The position numbers and the translations under genes were made by a program. Shown here piece by piece: positions 40,727 through 50,601 of a stretch of 64,000 bases of DNA. Position 1 is the first letter of the stretch; each line of letters opens with the position of its first letter. The DNA lies in assembly GCF_900197875.1 (NCBI RefSeq), contig NZ_FZMO01000334.1, positions 30,763-94,762 on the forward strand, in the 5' to 3' direction. The DNA is from Frankia canadensis. GTDB lineage: Bacteria; Actinomycetota; Actinomycetes; Frankiales; Frankiaceae. Below the pieces are notes generated by a model, which did no database searches, had not been told where the DNA came from, and saw only the letters and a list, made by a program, of their open reading frames with translations.

Positions 40727-42169
40727 ATGACGCTGGTACCCGGGAGGACATCCCCCCATTCCGCGCCTACCGGGCCGGATGGTGGTGCTGACGAGGGCGC
40801 CGTCCTGCCGGCCAGGCTGGTCCGCAGGGTGCTCTCCGGACTGCCGACCGGGCTGGTCGTGCTTGACTCGGCCGACCGCGTGGTCATGGTCAACACGGTC
40901 GCCCGCCGGATGGGCGTGGTCCGCCAGGACGAGCTCGCCCTCGCTGAGCTGGCCGAGCTGGTTCGCGCCACCCGGCTCGCCGGCAGCGACCGTGAGCGCC
41001 AGATCGACCTGCCGCCGGTGCCCGAACCGCCGCTCACCCGGCCGCGACCGGACCAGAAGGCGCTCGCGGTGCGCACCCGGGCGCGCATCCTGGACTCGGC
41101 CGGTCATGTTGCTGTCATCCTGGATGACATCACGGAGTCACGCCGGGTCGAGGCGGTGCGGCGGGACTTCGTCGCCAACGTCAGCCACGAGCTCAAGACC
41201 CCGGTCGGCGCGCTGCATGTGCTCGCGGAAGCGGTCGCCGCGGCCAGCGAGGACCCGGTGGCGGTGCGCCGGTTCGCCTCCCGGATGACGCACGAGTCCG
41301 CCCGCCTCGCCCGGCTCGTCCAGGAGATCATCGACCTGTCCCGGCTGCAGGGCGCGGAGCCGCTGCCCGACCTGCGCCCGCTGCCGACGGCGGAGCTGCT
41401 CACCGAGGCGGTCGACCGCACCCGGCTGGCCGCGCAGGCCCACGCGATCTCCGTCGCCGTCATCGGCGACGGCGGGCTGCGCGTGCTCGGCGACGAGAAC
41501 CAGCTGGTCACCGCGGTGGCGAATCTGCTGGACAACGCGATCAGCTACTCGCCGCGGGGCACCCGCGTCGTGCTCGGCGTCCGCCGCAGCGGGCGCACGG
41601 TCGAGATCTCCGTCGCCGACGAGGGCATCGGCATCTCCGAGCGGGATCTGGAGCGGGTGTTCGAACGGTTCTACCGGGCGGACCCGGCCCGCTCCCGGGC
41701 GACCGGCGGCACCGGGCTGGGGCTGGCGATCGTCAAGCACATCGCCACCAACCACGGCGGGACGGTCACGGTCTGGAGCGCCGAGGGCGCCGGGTCGACG
41801 TTCACCCTGCGACTGCCGCTGTTCACCGACGACCCCGCCGCCGTCGCCCCCGCCGAGGAGCATGACGTGGCCGAGACGGCCGAGACGGTCGAGACGGCCG
41901 GCGTGGACGGCTCCGGTGGGGAAGCCGGTTCCGGTTCCGGCGAGGTGGCCAGCTCCGGTGCGGCGGGCCGCGCGGCCGAGGCGCCCGGTTCCGGTGGGAC
42001 GCCCGAGGCGGGCGGCGTGGAGGTGCCGGCCGGTTCCGGCGCCACCGACGAGTTCGGCGATGTTCCTGACGACCATGACGCCAGGGGTGATCATGGTGGG
42101 CGGGGCGTCGTTGCCAGCGCACGGTCCGGGTCGGCCGGTCCGTCCGAGGTGACAGGGGAAAACAGGTGA
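40727..42169 (+). CDS. senX3: SenX3/PhoR-type sensor histidine kinase without membrane segment
   Basis: The 480-residue kinase has a PAS-like region (about 33-135; LPTGLVVLDSADRVVMVNTV), an H-box with H154 in FVANVSHELKTPVG, an N-box NLLDNAISYSP, and G-boxes DEGIGIS and GGTGLGLAIVK. It is paired with RegX3 and phoU, so it should answer phosphate limitation. Relatives begin with one or two membrane helices. Here the frame is closed by a stop at 40640-40642 and offers no usual start before 40727, and no helix is visible. A Gly/Ser/Glu-rich tail of about 110 residues follows the catalytic domain. Confidence 0.9.
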   Translation: MTLVPGRTSPHSAPTGPDGGADEGAVLPARLVRRVLSGLPTGLVVLDSADRVVMVNTVARRMGVVRQDELALAELAELVRATRLAGSDRERQIDLPPVPEPPLTRPRPDQKALAVRTRARILDSAGHVAVILDDITESRRVEAVRRDFVANVSHELKTPVGALHVLAEAVAAASEDPVAVRRFASRMTHESARLARLVQEIIDLSRLQGAEPLPDLRPLPTAELLTEAVDRTRLAAQAHAISVAVIGDGGLRVLGDENQLVTAVANLLDNAISYSPRGTRVVLGVRRSGRTVEISVADEGIGISERDLERVFERFYRADPARSRATGGTGLGLAIVKHIATNHGGTVTVWSAEGAGSTFTLRLPLFTDDPAAVAPAEEHDVAETAETVETAGVDGSGGEAGSGSGEVASSGAAGRAAEAPGSGGTPEAGGVEVPAGSGATDEFGDVPDDHDARGDHGGRGVVASARSGSAGPSEVTGENR

Positions 42170-42846
42170 CCCGGCTGCTCGTGGTCGAGGACGAGGAGTC
42201 CTTCTCCGATGCGTTGTCGTTCATGCTCGAACGGGAGGGCTTCGAAGTGGGGGTCGTCGCCGACGGCCCCAGCGCGCTGGCCGAGTTCGACCGCCGTGGC
42301 GCGGACCTCGTCCTGCTCGACCTCATGCTGCCCGGCCTGTCCGGTACCGAGGTGTGCCGCACCCTGCGGACCCGCTCCAGCGTGCCGATCATCATGCTGA
42401 CCGCCCGGGACAGCGAGATCGACAAGGTGCTCGGCCTGGAGCTCGGCGCGGACGACTACGTCACCAAGCCGTTCTCGGCCCGGGAGCTCGTCGCCCGGAT
42501 CCGGGCGGTGCTGCGCCGCCGCTCGGAGACCGAGGAGGTCACGGAGGCGACGCTGGAGGCCGGCCCGGTCCGGATGGACGTGGAGCGCCACGTCGTCACG
42601 GTCGACGGCACCACGGTGACGCTCCCGCTCAAGGAGTTCGAGCTGCTCGAGATGTTCCTGCGCAACGCCGGTCGGGTACTGACGCGTGGCCAGCTGATCG
42701 ACCGGGTGTGGGGATCGGACTACGTCGGGGACACGAAGACCCTCGACGTACATGTCAAGAGGCTTCGGACGAAGATTGAGCGGGAACCCGGAAACCCGCG
42801 GCACCTGGTGACGGTGCGGGGGCTGGGCTACAAGTTCGAGCCGTGA
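42166..42846 (+). CDS. regX3: RegX3/PhoP-type phosphate response regulator
   Basis: The 226-residue OmpR-type regulator has a receiver domain with D9-E10, the phosphoacceptor D52 in LLDLMLPG, and the Lys in DYVTKPF. Its winged helix contains LKEFELLEMFLRNAGRVLTR and LDVHVKRLRTKIE. It starts with GTG within the kinase stop region (four-base overlap). It controls phosphate genes through PHO boxes such as the one upstream of phoU. Confidence 0.95.
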   Translation: MTRLLVVEDEESFSDALSFMLEREGFEVGVVADGPSALAEFDRRGADLVLLDLMLPGLSGTEVCRTLRTRSSVPIIMLTARDSEIDKVLGLELGADDYVTKPFSARELVARIRAVLRRRSETEEVTEATLEAGPVRMDVERHVVTVDGTTVTLPLKEFELLEMFLRNAGRVLTRGQLIDRVWGSDYVGDTKTLDVHVKRLRTKIEREPGNPRHLVTVRGLGYKFEP

Positions 42847-43239
42847 CCTCAGGGGTCACGCTCTGAGGGGGCGGTGGTCAGGTGCTCGGTGGTGTGCGCC
42901 CGGGGGGGTGGTTCCCGCTCGGGACCCACCGTGCGAGCTCCTCGTCCGGGGCTGCCTCGGCCAGGAAGGCGCTGGTCAGGGCTTCGTCAGACGGGGAGAC
43001 GCCGGCAGGGGAGGAGACCGGCGCGCCGCCGGGGGAGGCTCCCGCCGAGGGCGTCCCCGCCGGGGGCGCCGCGGGCGGGGATGGCGTCGTGGCCGGAGAG
43101 GTTCTGGCGGTGGGCGTGGCGGGGGGGCCCGCGGGGGGGGGCGGTGAGTCTGGCGCCCGGCGTGCTGGCCCCGGGCGCGCCGGCCCGGGGGGCCGCGGTC
43201 GACGTCAGCCCACTACCCGCCGGGCCGCATCCGGGACCG
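42847..43239. other. G-rich intergenic stretch between regX3 and the Ppx/GppA gene
   Basis: These 393 bases hold no supported gene, although a frame stays open through them into the phosphatase gene. The plus strand is exceptionally rich in G runs between 42985 and 43150, with G7 at 43121-43127 and G9 at 43133-43141, so it could form stable G-quadruplex or slippage-prone structures. Confidence 0.5.
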
Positions 43240-44175
43240 ATGCGCCTCGGTGTGATCGACATCGGGTCGAACACGGTCCACCTGCTGGTCGTCGACGCGC
43301 ACCGGGGCGGGCAGCCGCAGCCGGCGGCGAGTGTGCGGGTGCCGTTGCGGCTGGTCGAGCTGCTGGAGGCCGACGGGTCGCTCGGGCCCGAGGGCGAGCA
43401 GGCGCTCACCGCGTGCGTGCTGGACATGCGCCAGCAGGCGGACGCGCTCGGCGTCCACGACCTCGCCGCCTTCGCGACGTCGGCGCTGCGCGAGGCGAGC
43501 AACGGCGAACAGGTGCTCGACCGGGTCAAGGGCGCGACGGGCGTCGCTATCGGGATGCTGTCGGGGGAGGAGGAGGCCCGGCTCACCTTCCTCGCCGTGC
43601 GGCGCTGGTTCGGCTGGAGTGCCGGGCGGCTGCTGGCGCTCGACATCGGCGGCGGCTCGCTGGAGATCGGTGCCGGCATGCACGAGGACCCGGAGGTGGT
43701 GGCGTCGCTGCCGCTCGGCGCGAGCCGGCTGACCCGGGACTGGCTGGCCGCGGGCGATCCGCCGAAGCGGGGCGAGCTCGCCGAGCTTCGCCGCTACGTT
43801 CGCGCCCAGATCGCGCCGGTCGTCGGCACGATCTACCACCTCGGCGAGCACACCCGGGCCGTCGCGACGTCGAAGACGTTTCGCTCGCTGGCCCGCATCG
43901 CCGGCGCCGAGCCGTACAGCCGTGGGCCCTACACCCGGCGCGTGCTGCGGCGCGACGACGTGGCGGAGGTGGTCGCCCGGCTGGCCCGGATGCCCGCGCA
44001 GGAGCGGGCGGCGCTGCCGGGCGTGTCGGCGTCGCGGGCGGGGCAGCTGCTCGCCGGCGCCGTGGTGGCGGCCGAGGCGCTCGACCTGTTCAGCGTCGAG
44101 GAGGCGGAGATCTGCCCGTGGGCGCTGCGGGAGGGTGTGATCCTGCGGCGGCTGGACTGGCTCACCTCGGGCTGA
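43240..44175 (+). CDS. Ppx/GppA family exopolyphosphatase or pppGpp phosphohydrolase
   Basis: The 311-residue protein belongs to the ASKHA-fold Ppx/GppA family. The phosphate 1 motif is [15 protein letters not shown] at the start, [12 protein letters not shown] is near 82, the catalytic-site [11 protein letters not shown] is near 110, and [14 protein letters not shown] is the second phosphate motif. Short actinobacterial members without the C-terminal HD domain, like this one, act as exopolyphosphatases. A frame extends upstream with a GTG at 43144, but the ATG just before the first strand was chosen. Its place after regX3 fits a role in phosphate starvation. Confidence 0.9.
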   Translation: MRLGVIDIGSNTVHLLVVDAHRGGQPQPAASVRVPLRLVELLEADGSLGPEGEQALTACVLDMRQQADALGVHDLAAFATSALREASNGEQVLDRVKGATGVAIGMLSGEEEARLTFLAVRRWFGWSAGRLLALDIGGGSLEIGAGMHEDPEVVASLPLGASRLTRDWLAAGDPPKRGELAELRRYVRAQIAPVVGTIYHLGEHTRAVATSKTFRSLARIAGAEPYSRGPYTRRVLRRDDVAEVVARLARMPAQERAALPGVSASRAGQLLAGAVVAAEALDLFSVEEAEICPWALREGVILRRLDWLTSG

Positions 44176-44437
44176 CCGGGTGTTTGTCACGACGCCCAAA
44201 AGGGACATTTGGGTTGCCGATATCGGATGCCGGCGAGACGATTGTCGGATGTGGCCGCTGTCACGCGCGATGTGGGGATCCGCACCCTCGTCCGCCCGCC
44301 ATCTCCCCGGGCGAACCCGCGGAGATGGCCTAGCCTTGGTGAGGGGGTCGGCCGGCAGGCCCGGCCGCCGGATCGCACGGCAGGGAGATGGATTGCGGGT
44401 GTGGCGGGAGAGCACACGGCCGGTTCCGCCGGTCGTG

Positions 44438-45409
44438 ATGACGCCCGACCCGTCACCGGAGCAGCCCCTGGCCGACGGCGACGGGCCGGGCGACGCGTCC
44501 AGCGCCCCGGGCGCCACCCCTGCCACCGGCCGCACGACCGGGTCGATCATCGCCTCGCCGCGGGTGGCGCCGCGGGCCACGCCGCGCCCGAACGCTGCGG
44601 CGGCGCGGGTCGCGCTGTCCACCGCGTCGACCTATCCCGAGTCGACGGCGTCGGCCTTCGAGATGGCCGCCCGGCTCGGGTACGACGGCGTGGAGATCAT
44701 GGTCTGGACCGATCCGGTCAGCCAGGATCCGCAGGCGCTGCGCCGTCTCGTCGACTATCACGGCATCCCGATCCTCGCGATCCACGCGCCCTGCCTGCTG
44801 CTCACCCAGCGGGTGTGGGGTACTGACCCGTGGGCGAAGCTGGTCCGCGCCCGCACGGTGGCCGAGTCCCTCGACGCGCCCACCGTCGTCGTCCACCCGC
44901 CGTTTCGCTGGCAGCGGGACTACGCCCGCGAGTTCGTGACCGGCATCGAGCGGATGGCCGGGGAGACCGACATCCGCTTCGCCGTGGAGAACATGTTCCC
45001 GCTGCGGGCCCGGGGCCGGGAGGTCTCCGCCTACGCGCCGGACTGGTCGCCCGTCGAGGACGACTACGCCCACGTCACCCTCGACCTGTCGCACACCAGC
45101 GTGTCGCGCTCCGACCCGATGGCGATGGCCGGTGAGCTCGGGGAGCGGCTGGTCCACGTGCACATGGCCGACGGCGTCGGCTCGGCCAAGGACGAGCACC
45201 TCGTCCCCGGCCGCGGCACGCAGCCCTGCGCCGACCTGCTGGAACTGCTTGCCATCCGCGGGTTCGACGGCACGATCGTCGTCGAGATCAACACGCGGCG
45301 CGCCGAGTCGCGCGCGCAGCGGGAGGCCGACCTCGCGGAGGCGCTGGCGTTCACCCGGTTGCACTTCGCCGCGCCCTCGGTCGCGGGACTGAGCCTCCCG
45401 CAGGGCTGA
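44438..45409 (+). CDS. Xylose isomerase-like TIM-barrel (sugar phosphate isomerase/epimerase) protein
   Basis: The 323-residue protein has a disordered start of about 55 residues and then a TIM barrel of the AP endonuclease 2 type. Metal-site segments are [52 protein letters not shown] and [11 protein letters not shown]. The Glu, His and Asp ligands are in place. The substrate is unknown; it corresponds in position and type to Rv0498 of mycobacteria. The start is uncertain, with TTG at 44393 and GTG at 44399 also possible. Confidence 0.82.
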   Translation: MTPDPSPEQPLADGDGPGDASSAPGATPATGRTTGSIIASPRVAPRATPRPNAAAARVALSTASTYPESTASAFEMAARLGYDGVEIMVWTDPVSQDPQALRRLVDYHGIPILAIHAPCLLLTQRVWGTDPWAKLVRARTVAESLDAPTVVVHPPFRWQRDYAREFVTGIERMAGETDIRFAVENMFPLRARGREVSAYAPDWSPVEDDYAHVTLDLSHTSVSRSDPMAMAGELGERLVHVHMADGVGSAKDEHLVPGRGTQPCADLLELLAIRGFDGTIVVEINTRRAESRAQREADLAEALAFTRLHFAAPSVAGLSLPQG

Positions 45410-45452
45410 CAGTGCCGCCCGGAGGCTGACAGGGCCGCCGCGGATCGGCACC

Positions 45453-46232
45453 ATGTGCGGTGTGACACACGGTCGTATCCCCACCGGCTCGTTGTTCGAC
45501 CCGTTGGCGGACGCCTACGCGGCGGCGCGTCCGGGGTACCCGGAGCATGTCCTCACCGACATCGAACGCATCCTCGGCCGGCCGCTCGCCGGCGCGGACG
45601 TCGTCGACGTGGGGGCGGGCACCGGTATCGCCACCCGCCTGCTGCGCGATCGCGGCGCGCGGGTCGTCGCGGTGGAGCCCGGCACGGCGATGCTCGCCCG
45701 CCTGCTGGAGCGCACTCCCGACCTGCCGGCGCTGCGCGGCGACGGGGAGGCGCTGCCGTTTCGGGACTCGGTGGCCGATCTGATCACCTACGCGCAGGCT
45801 TGGCACTGGGTGGACGTGCCGGTCGCCGCGGCGCAGGCCGCCCGGGTGCTGCGCCCCGGCGGCGCGCTCGCGGTGTGGTGGAACGACGTCGACGCGCCGG
45901 ACGCGCGCTGGTGGCAGCGGCAGCAGGAGCGCCTGGAACGGATGAGCCCGGGCTATCGTCGGGACTACCGCCGGCGGCCCTTCGCCGACGAGCTGCGCTG
46001 GACGGGTCACTTCGACGAGGTGGTCACGCTCACCGGGCGCTGGGCGCGTCGCATCGGAATTGACGACTATCTGATCTGGCAGCGTTCCAGGTCCTACGTC
46101 GCGGCAATCGGTGATCGTCTCGACGACTTTCTGGACGCCGAGCGGCGCACCGTCCTGCGGGCCTTTCCCGACGGCATCGTCGTCGAACCGTTCCGTACCC
46201 TGCTCGTGATAGCCCGCACACCCCTCGACTGA
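45453..46232 (+). CDS. SAM-dependent methyltransferase (UbiE/Methyltransf_11 type)
   Basis: The 259-residue protein has a Rossmann core: motif I VVDVGAGTGIATRLL near 50, motif II VVAVEPGTAMLARL, then ALPFRDSVADLITYAQAWHW and ARVLRPGGALAVWWNDVD. This is the layout of small-molecule methyltransferases such as the trans-aconitate or UbiE types. The opening FDPLADAYAAARPGYP is typical of that group. The substrate is unknown. It follows the TIM-barrel gene by 43 bases and may be in the same transcript. Confidence 0.88.
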   Translation: MCGVTHGRIPTGSLFDPLADAYAAARPGYPEHVLTDIERILGRPLAGADVVDVGAGTGIATRLLRDRGARVVAVEPGTAMLARLLERTPDLPALRGDGEALPFRDSVADLITYAQAWHWVDVPVAAAQAARVLRPGGALAVWWNDVDAPDARWWQRQQERLERMSPGYRRDYRRRPFADELRWTGHFDEVVTLTGRWARRIGIDDYLIWQRSRSYVAAIGDRLDDFLDAERRTVLRAFPDGIVVEPFRTLLVIARTPLD

Positions 46233-46590
46233 ACACGGGGCGGCCGGCCGGCCGATCGCCGGGGCCCGCTGATCGTTTCTCCGCCGACCAGCGGTAACGC
46301 GTTGTCGCGCGACATGCATTCTAGGTAATGATGTGGGGACTGTTGGTAATTGCTGTGGTGTTGTCGCATTGCGGACGGCACACCCGCGTTCGGGGCGTTT
46401 TACCGATCCGTTAGTCTTGCGGCGTTCGCGGGGTGGTGTCGTACTTTGCAGGCGTAGCGGGACGATGGGGGAGCCGGTCTGGGCCGGCGACCGTGGACTG
46501 CGCCACCGCCGGGACGGCCAGTTCCGGCACCACGTCACCCCCGAGGGGCCGCCGACCGCCGGCGTGCTGGAGAGGGAGGCGACGGTCGTC
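46233..46590. other. Upstream region of the large acyltransferase gene
   Basis: These 358 bases hold no independently supported gene. A frame runs open from 46333 into the acyltransferase, so the start of that gene could be further upstream. The part from 46290 to 46380 is relatively AT-rich and includes the palindrome TGTCGCGCGACA at 46303-46314, a candidate operator. Confidence 0.45.
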
Positions 46591-49500
46591 ATGCGGCATG
46601 CTGCGGATCGGGACGAGGCGACCGACCTACCCTCGGCGACCACTGGACGCAGGCGCGGCAGGGACCCCTACCCGCCCGAACCGCGCGCCGCGGCCGCACG
46701 CCCGGCGGGCCGCCGCCCGACGAACCCGCGGGCGACCGATCCGTACTCCTCGGACGTGCGCCCGGCGGGCCGGCGAGACCCGGACCCGCGTCAGGTGGCC
46801 AGGCACGACGCGGACGCGCACGACGCGGACGATCATGGGGCGGACGAGCACGGGGCGGACTCGCGATCCGCGCAGCGGCACCCGTCGCAGCCGCGCGCGG
46901 CGCGGCGGCGCGCGTCCGAGGCGCCGGTGGGGGGCCAACCGGTGGCGCCGGCACGTCCCGGGGCCGGCCTCTCGGCCGGGGATCTGGCGGCGAAGTTCGC
47001 CTACAATCCCGCGCTCGACGGCATGCGGGTGATCTGCATCTACATCATCCTTGCCGGCCACATGGGCGCCATCCACGCCAGCAACGTCGCCGTCGACATG
47101 TTCTTCGTGCTGAGCGGCTTTCTGATCACGGCGTTGCTGCTCGCCGAGCGCAGCCGGACGGGGACGGTCTCGATCGGCCGATTCCTGGTGCGCCGCGCGT
47201 TCCGGCTCATGCCCGCGATGTGGGTCTACCTCCTTGTCGGACTAGCCGTCACCGTCGCGTTCAAATGGAATGACATCGCCTTCCGGAACGACTACCTCGG
47301 CAGCGCGGTGTCCGCCTTCTTCAACGTCAACAACTGGTACAAGGTGCTGCACCCGGCGGCGGGTGGGCGCTGGCTGGCGCACGTCTGGTCGCTGTCCCTG
47401 GAGGAGCAGTTCTACCTGCTCTGGCCGGGCCTGTTCGTGCTCGTCACCCGGTCCGAGCGGCTGCGCCCGCACCTGGCCCGGATTCTGGTCGCCATGATCG
47501 TGATCGTCGCCGCGTGGACCTACCTGGTGGCGAGCCGAGGCGCGCCGCACTCCCGGATCTATCTCGCGCTGGACACCCATGTCGCGCCGCTCCTGGTCGG
47601 GTGCCTGACCGCGGTGTGGCGGGAGAACCGGCTGCGCGCGCTGGCCCGCGACGAGGACCTGGCGGAGGAGCCCGGCGCCGGGGGGCGACGGCGGCGGGCG
47701 AGGTCCGGCCGCGCGGACACCGGCGGAGGCAGGGCGGGCGGCACGGCGGCGGGTGCCGCGGTCCGGGCGGCCGCGGTGGGCCGCTGGCGCGCCGGCGGGA
47801 TCATCGCGGCGCTCGGCCCGGTGGCCGCGGTCTGCCTGGTGTTCTTCGCCTTCCTCGGGCCCAACAAGGACGGCCTGCGGTCGAACTGGCTGGACCACGC
47901 CGCCTACCTGCCGAGCGCCGCACTCGCCGCGATCATCGTCCTCAGTGCCGATCTGCGCCGGGACGCCGCCTGGGTCCGTCTCGTCGGCCGGCCGAGGATG
48001 GCCTTCCTCGGGAAGATCACGTTCAGCATCTACCTGTGGCACTATCCGGTGATCTCCGCGGCCAACGGCCAGTTGGTGCCGCGGATCGGGCTGTGGCCAT
48101 CGGTGGTCTGCGCGGCGGCCGCGAGCACGTTCGTCGCGTACTTCTCGAACCGTTTCATCGAGAAGCCCGCCCAGCGCGCTCGGCCGAAGTGGGCCGACAC
48201 CCCACGCGGGCCGGCCCCCAGCGCGGTGCCCGCCGCCCGGCCGGCGCCCGAGCCGCTCGACCTCGCACCGGTCTCGATCGACCGCGGCGGGGACTCCGAG
48301 GACACCGCCTGGCTGAACCTCGGCGCCCGGCGCGGCACCCGCCCGTCCGGGCCAGGCGGTCGGGACCGTGCCACGGCCGACGGACGAGCCCGCGGCGGTG
48401 ATGGTTGGGACGACCGCGCCCCGGCGCTGGCCGGTCCGGGCGACGGCGCCGAGTGGGCCGGGTCCGCCGCCCGGGGCTGGGACGGCGACCGCGCCGCGGA
48501 TCACTGGGCCGCCGGTCCGGGATGGGCCGACGAGCAGGGTTGGGGTGCTCGCCAGGGTTGGGCCGATGAGCAGGGTCGGGCCGATGGACAGAGCCAGGTC
48601 CATGGGCAGGGCCAGGTCGATGGGCAGGGGCGGGGCGCGGGACAGTGGCGGGACGCCGGGCAGGACGGCGACCGCGACGACCGGGATCTCGTCGATTCCC
48701 GGGACGATCAGTACTCCGCCGGCGATGGGCGCTTGGCGCACAGCCCGTACCCGGACGATCCGTACGGCGCGAACGATCCGTACTCGCGGGCCGGCCGCCA
48801 AGCACCGGTCGACGCCCACGCGGCCGGTGGCCGACCCGCGCCCGGTGCCGCGTACGCGCCGGGCGGCCAGCCTGACCCGGCCGTCGGATACGCGCCGGGC
48901 GGCCAGTACGCGCCGGATGGCGGGTACGAGTCCGGCGACCAGTACGTGCCGAGCGGTCGGCAGGCGTCGGGGGGTCCCTACCCGCCGGTCGATCAGCACG
49001 CACCGGCTGGCCGGTACGCGTCGGGCGATCGGTACGGGCGGGGTGATCAGGACACCCCGCACGGCCAGTACGCGTCGGGCGATCGGTACGGGCCGGGTGG
49101 TCAGTACGCGTCGGGCGACGGGTACCCGCCGAGCGGTCCGCCCGCGGCGGATCCCTACCCGATGGACGACCGGCCGGCTCAGGACACCAGCTGGGACGCA
49201 CGGCGGGCGGCGGCGGGCCACGGCGGCGCCGAGCGCGCGACGGACTTCTACGACCAGGACACCGACGGCCGCGCCGGCCCGCCCCGGGGCAGCTGGAACG
49301 ACCGGGGCACCTGGGACGACCGGGGTACCTGGGACGACCGGGGCGCCGCGGGTCCGGACGACGACATCTGGGTCGACGAGGGGTACGCCCGGCCCTGGGC
49401 GGGCGGCGGCGAGGTGACCGGGCCGAGCCGTCCCCCGGCCGACCCCGCCTACGTCGACGAGGTCTACACCGGCGAACTGGTCCGGGAGGCCACCCCCGGC

Positions 49501-49626
49501 GGCTACCAGGGCCAGGACCGGCAGGCCGGCTGGGAACCGGTGCCGGAGCGGGATCCGCGTGCCCGGGCGGGCTGGCCGCCCGCACACGACGGATGGTCCG
49601 GCCAGGGCGGCGCCGCGCGCACCTGA
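46591..49626 (+). CDS. Acyltransferase 3 (OafA/YrhL-type) membrane protein with long disordered tail
   Basis: The product has about 1011 residues. A disordered, charged start of about 130 residues leads into an acyltransferase 3 domain of about ten helices (NPALDGMRVICIYIILAGHM, FFVLSGFLITALLLAERSRT, WSLSLEEQFYLLWPGLF, GKITFSIYLWHYPVIS). The catalytic His and the R-x-x-R segment RFLVRRAFRL are present. These enzymes O-acylate envelope sugars. After about residue 550 come more than 450 residues of low-complexity sequence rich in Gly, Asp, Tyr, Arg and Gln, with repeats such as QYASGDRYGPG. GGGAGG lies 11 bases before the chosen ATG. Confidence 0.85.
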   Translation: MRHAADRDEATDLPSATTGRRRGRDPYPPEPRAAAARPAGRRPTNPRATDPYSSDVRPAGRRDPDPRQVARHDADAHDADDHGADEHGADSRSAQRHPSQPRAARRRASEAPVGGQPVAPARPGAGLSAGDLAAKFAYNPALDGMRVICIYIILAGHMGAIHASNVAVDMFFVLSGFLITALLLAERSRTGTVSIGRFLVRRAFRLMPAMWVYLLVGLAVTVAFKWNDIAFRNDYLGSAVSAFFNVNNWYKVLHPAAGGRWLAHVWSLSLEEQFYLLWPGLFVLVTRSERLRPHLARILVAMIVIVAAWTYLVASRGAPHSRIYLALDTHVAPLLVGCLTAVWRENRLRALARDEDLAEEPGAGGRRRRARSGRADTGGGRAGGTAAGAAVRAAAVGRWRAGGIIAALGPVAAVCLVFFAFLGPNKDGLRSNWLDHAAYLPSAALAAIIVLSADLRRDAAWVRLVGRPRMAFLGKITFSIYLWHYPVISAANGQLVPRIGLWPSVVCAAAASTFVAYFSNRFIEKPAQRARPKWADTPRGPAPSAVPAARPAPEPLDLAPVSIDRGGDSEDTAWLNLGARRGTRPSGPGGRDRATADGRARGGDGWDDRAPALAGPGDGAEWAGSAARGWDGDRAADHWAAGPGWADEQGWGARQGWADEQGRADGQSQVHGQGQVDGQGRGAGQWRDAGQDGDRDDRDLVDSRDDQYSAGDGRLAHSPYPDDPYGANDPYSRAGRQAPVDAHAAGGRPAPGAAYAPGGQPDPAVGYAPGGQYAPDGGYESGDQYVPSGRQASGGPYPPVDQHAPAGRYASGDRYGRGDQDTPHGQYASGDRYGPGGQYASGDGYPPSGPPAADPYPMDDRPAQDTSWDARRAAAGHGGAERATDFYDQDTDGRAGPPRGSWNDRGTWDDRGTWDDRGAAGPDDDIWVDEGYARPWAGGGEVTGPSRPPADPAYVDEVYTGELVREATPGGYQGQDRQAGWEPVPERDPRARAGWPPAHDGWSGQGGAART

Positions 49627-49642
49627 GTCGCTCCTCGCCGCC

Positions 49643-49666
49643 CCGACCACCCCGCGGGGCGGTCGG
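49643..49666 (+). terminator. Hairpin between the acyltransferase and proC genes
   Basis: CCGACC (49643-49648) pairs with GGTCGG (49661-49666) around an inner CCCCGCGGGG palindrome, 17 bases after the acyltransferase stop. Confidence 0.6.
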
Positions 49667-49721
49667 CACCGTAACCTCCAAGGCCGATGGGTGGAACGCG
49701 GCGAGACGAGAGGGACCGGTG

Positions 49722-50519
49722 ATGATTGTCGGGGTCATGGGCGCGGGACGGCTTGGCGGCGCGGTGCTCTCCGGCCTGCTGTCCAGCGGGCACGCTCCCG
49801 CGGACGTCGTCGTGGCCGAACGGGACGCGGCCCGGGCGAGCGAGGTCGCGACCCGGCACGGAGTGGAGGTCCACCCGCCGGCGACCGTCGCGGCGAAGGC
49901 GGACGTGCTGCTCATCGTCGTCAAGCCGCAGGACGTGGCGACCCTGCTGACGGAGGTCGCCCCGCAGGTGTCGGCCGGCACGCTGGTCGTGTCCCTCGCC
50001 GCCGGGGTGACCACGGCGGCGATCGAGGAGCGGCTGCCGTCCCACCCGCCGGTCATCCGGGTCATGACGAACACGCCGCTGCTCGTCGGGGAGGCGATGT
50101 CGGCGATCTGCGCGGGCCGGTACGCGGGCGCCGAGCACCTCGCGACCGCCCAGGGGCTGCTGGCGCCGGTCGGGCAGGTCACCCAGGTCTCCGAGGCCCA
50201 GCTCGACGCGGTCACGGCGCTGTCCGGCAGCGGGCCGGCCTATTTCTTCTACCTGGTCGACGCCATGATCGAGGCGGGTGTACTGCTCGGCCTGCCGCGG
50301 GCACTGGCCGCGCAGCTCATCACCCAGACCGCGCTCGGCTCGGCGCGGATGCTGCTGGACTCGGGCGAGCATCCCGCGATCCTGCGGGAGGCGGTGACCT
50401 CGCCGGGCGGGACGACCGTCGCGGCGCTGCGCGAACTCGACCGCCACGGCGTGCGCGCCGCGCTGCTGGACGCGCTGGAGGCCGCGAGCGACCGCTCCCG
50501 GGAGCTCGGCCGCGGATAG
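49722..50519 (+). CDS. proC: Pyrroline-5-carboxylate reductase
   Basis: The 265-residue enzyme makes proline from pyrroline-5-carboxylate with NADPH. Seen are the N-terminal Rossmann motif VGVMGAGRLGGAVL, VKPQDVATLL, VSLAAGVTTAAIE, RVMTNTPLLVGEAM, and the signature ALSGSGPAYFFYLVDAMIEA plus REAVTSPGGTTVAALREL. Length is typical. GAGAGGGA lies 7 bases before the ATG; a GTG three bases upstream is an alternative start. Confidence 0.95.
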   Translation: MIVGVMGAGRLGGAVLSGLLSSGHAPADVVVAERDAARASEVATRHGVEVHPPATVAAKADVLLIVVKPQDVATLLTEVAPQVSAGTLVVSLAAGVTTAAIEERLPSHPPVIRVMTNTPLLVGEAMSAICAGRYAGAEHLATAQGLLAPVGQVTQVSEAQLDAVTALSGSGPAYFFYLVDAMIEAGVLLGLPRALAAQLITQTALGSARMLLDSGEHPAILREAVTSPGGTTVAALRELDRHGVRAALLDALEAASDRSRELGRG

Positions 50520-50601
50520 CGGCGGCAGCAGGTCGGCGTGTGCGGTCGCCGCGGCGGGTAGGCTCGCCCGGTAACTTCCTCAACATAGATCGGTCGGGTA
50601 C

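Noticed and set aside
47242..49650. Minus-strand open frame of 802 codons opposite the acyltransferase
   Set aside because: Shadow of the repetitive acyltransferase tail, with no independent domain.
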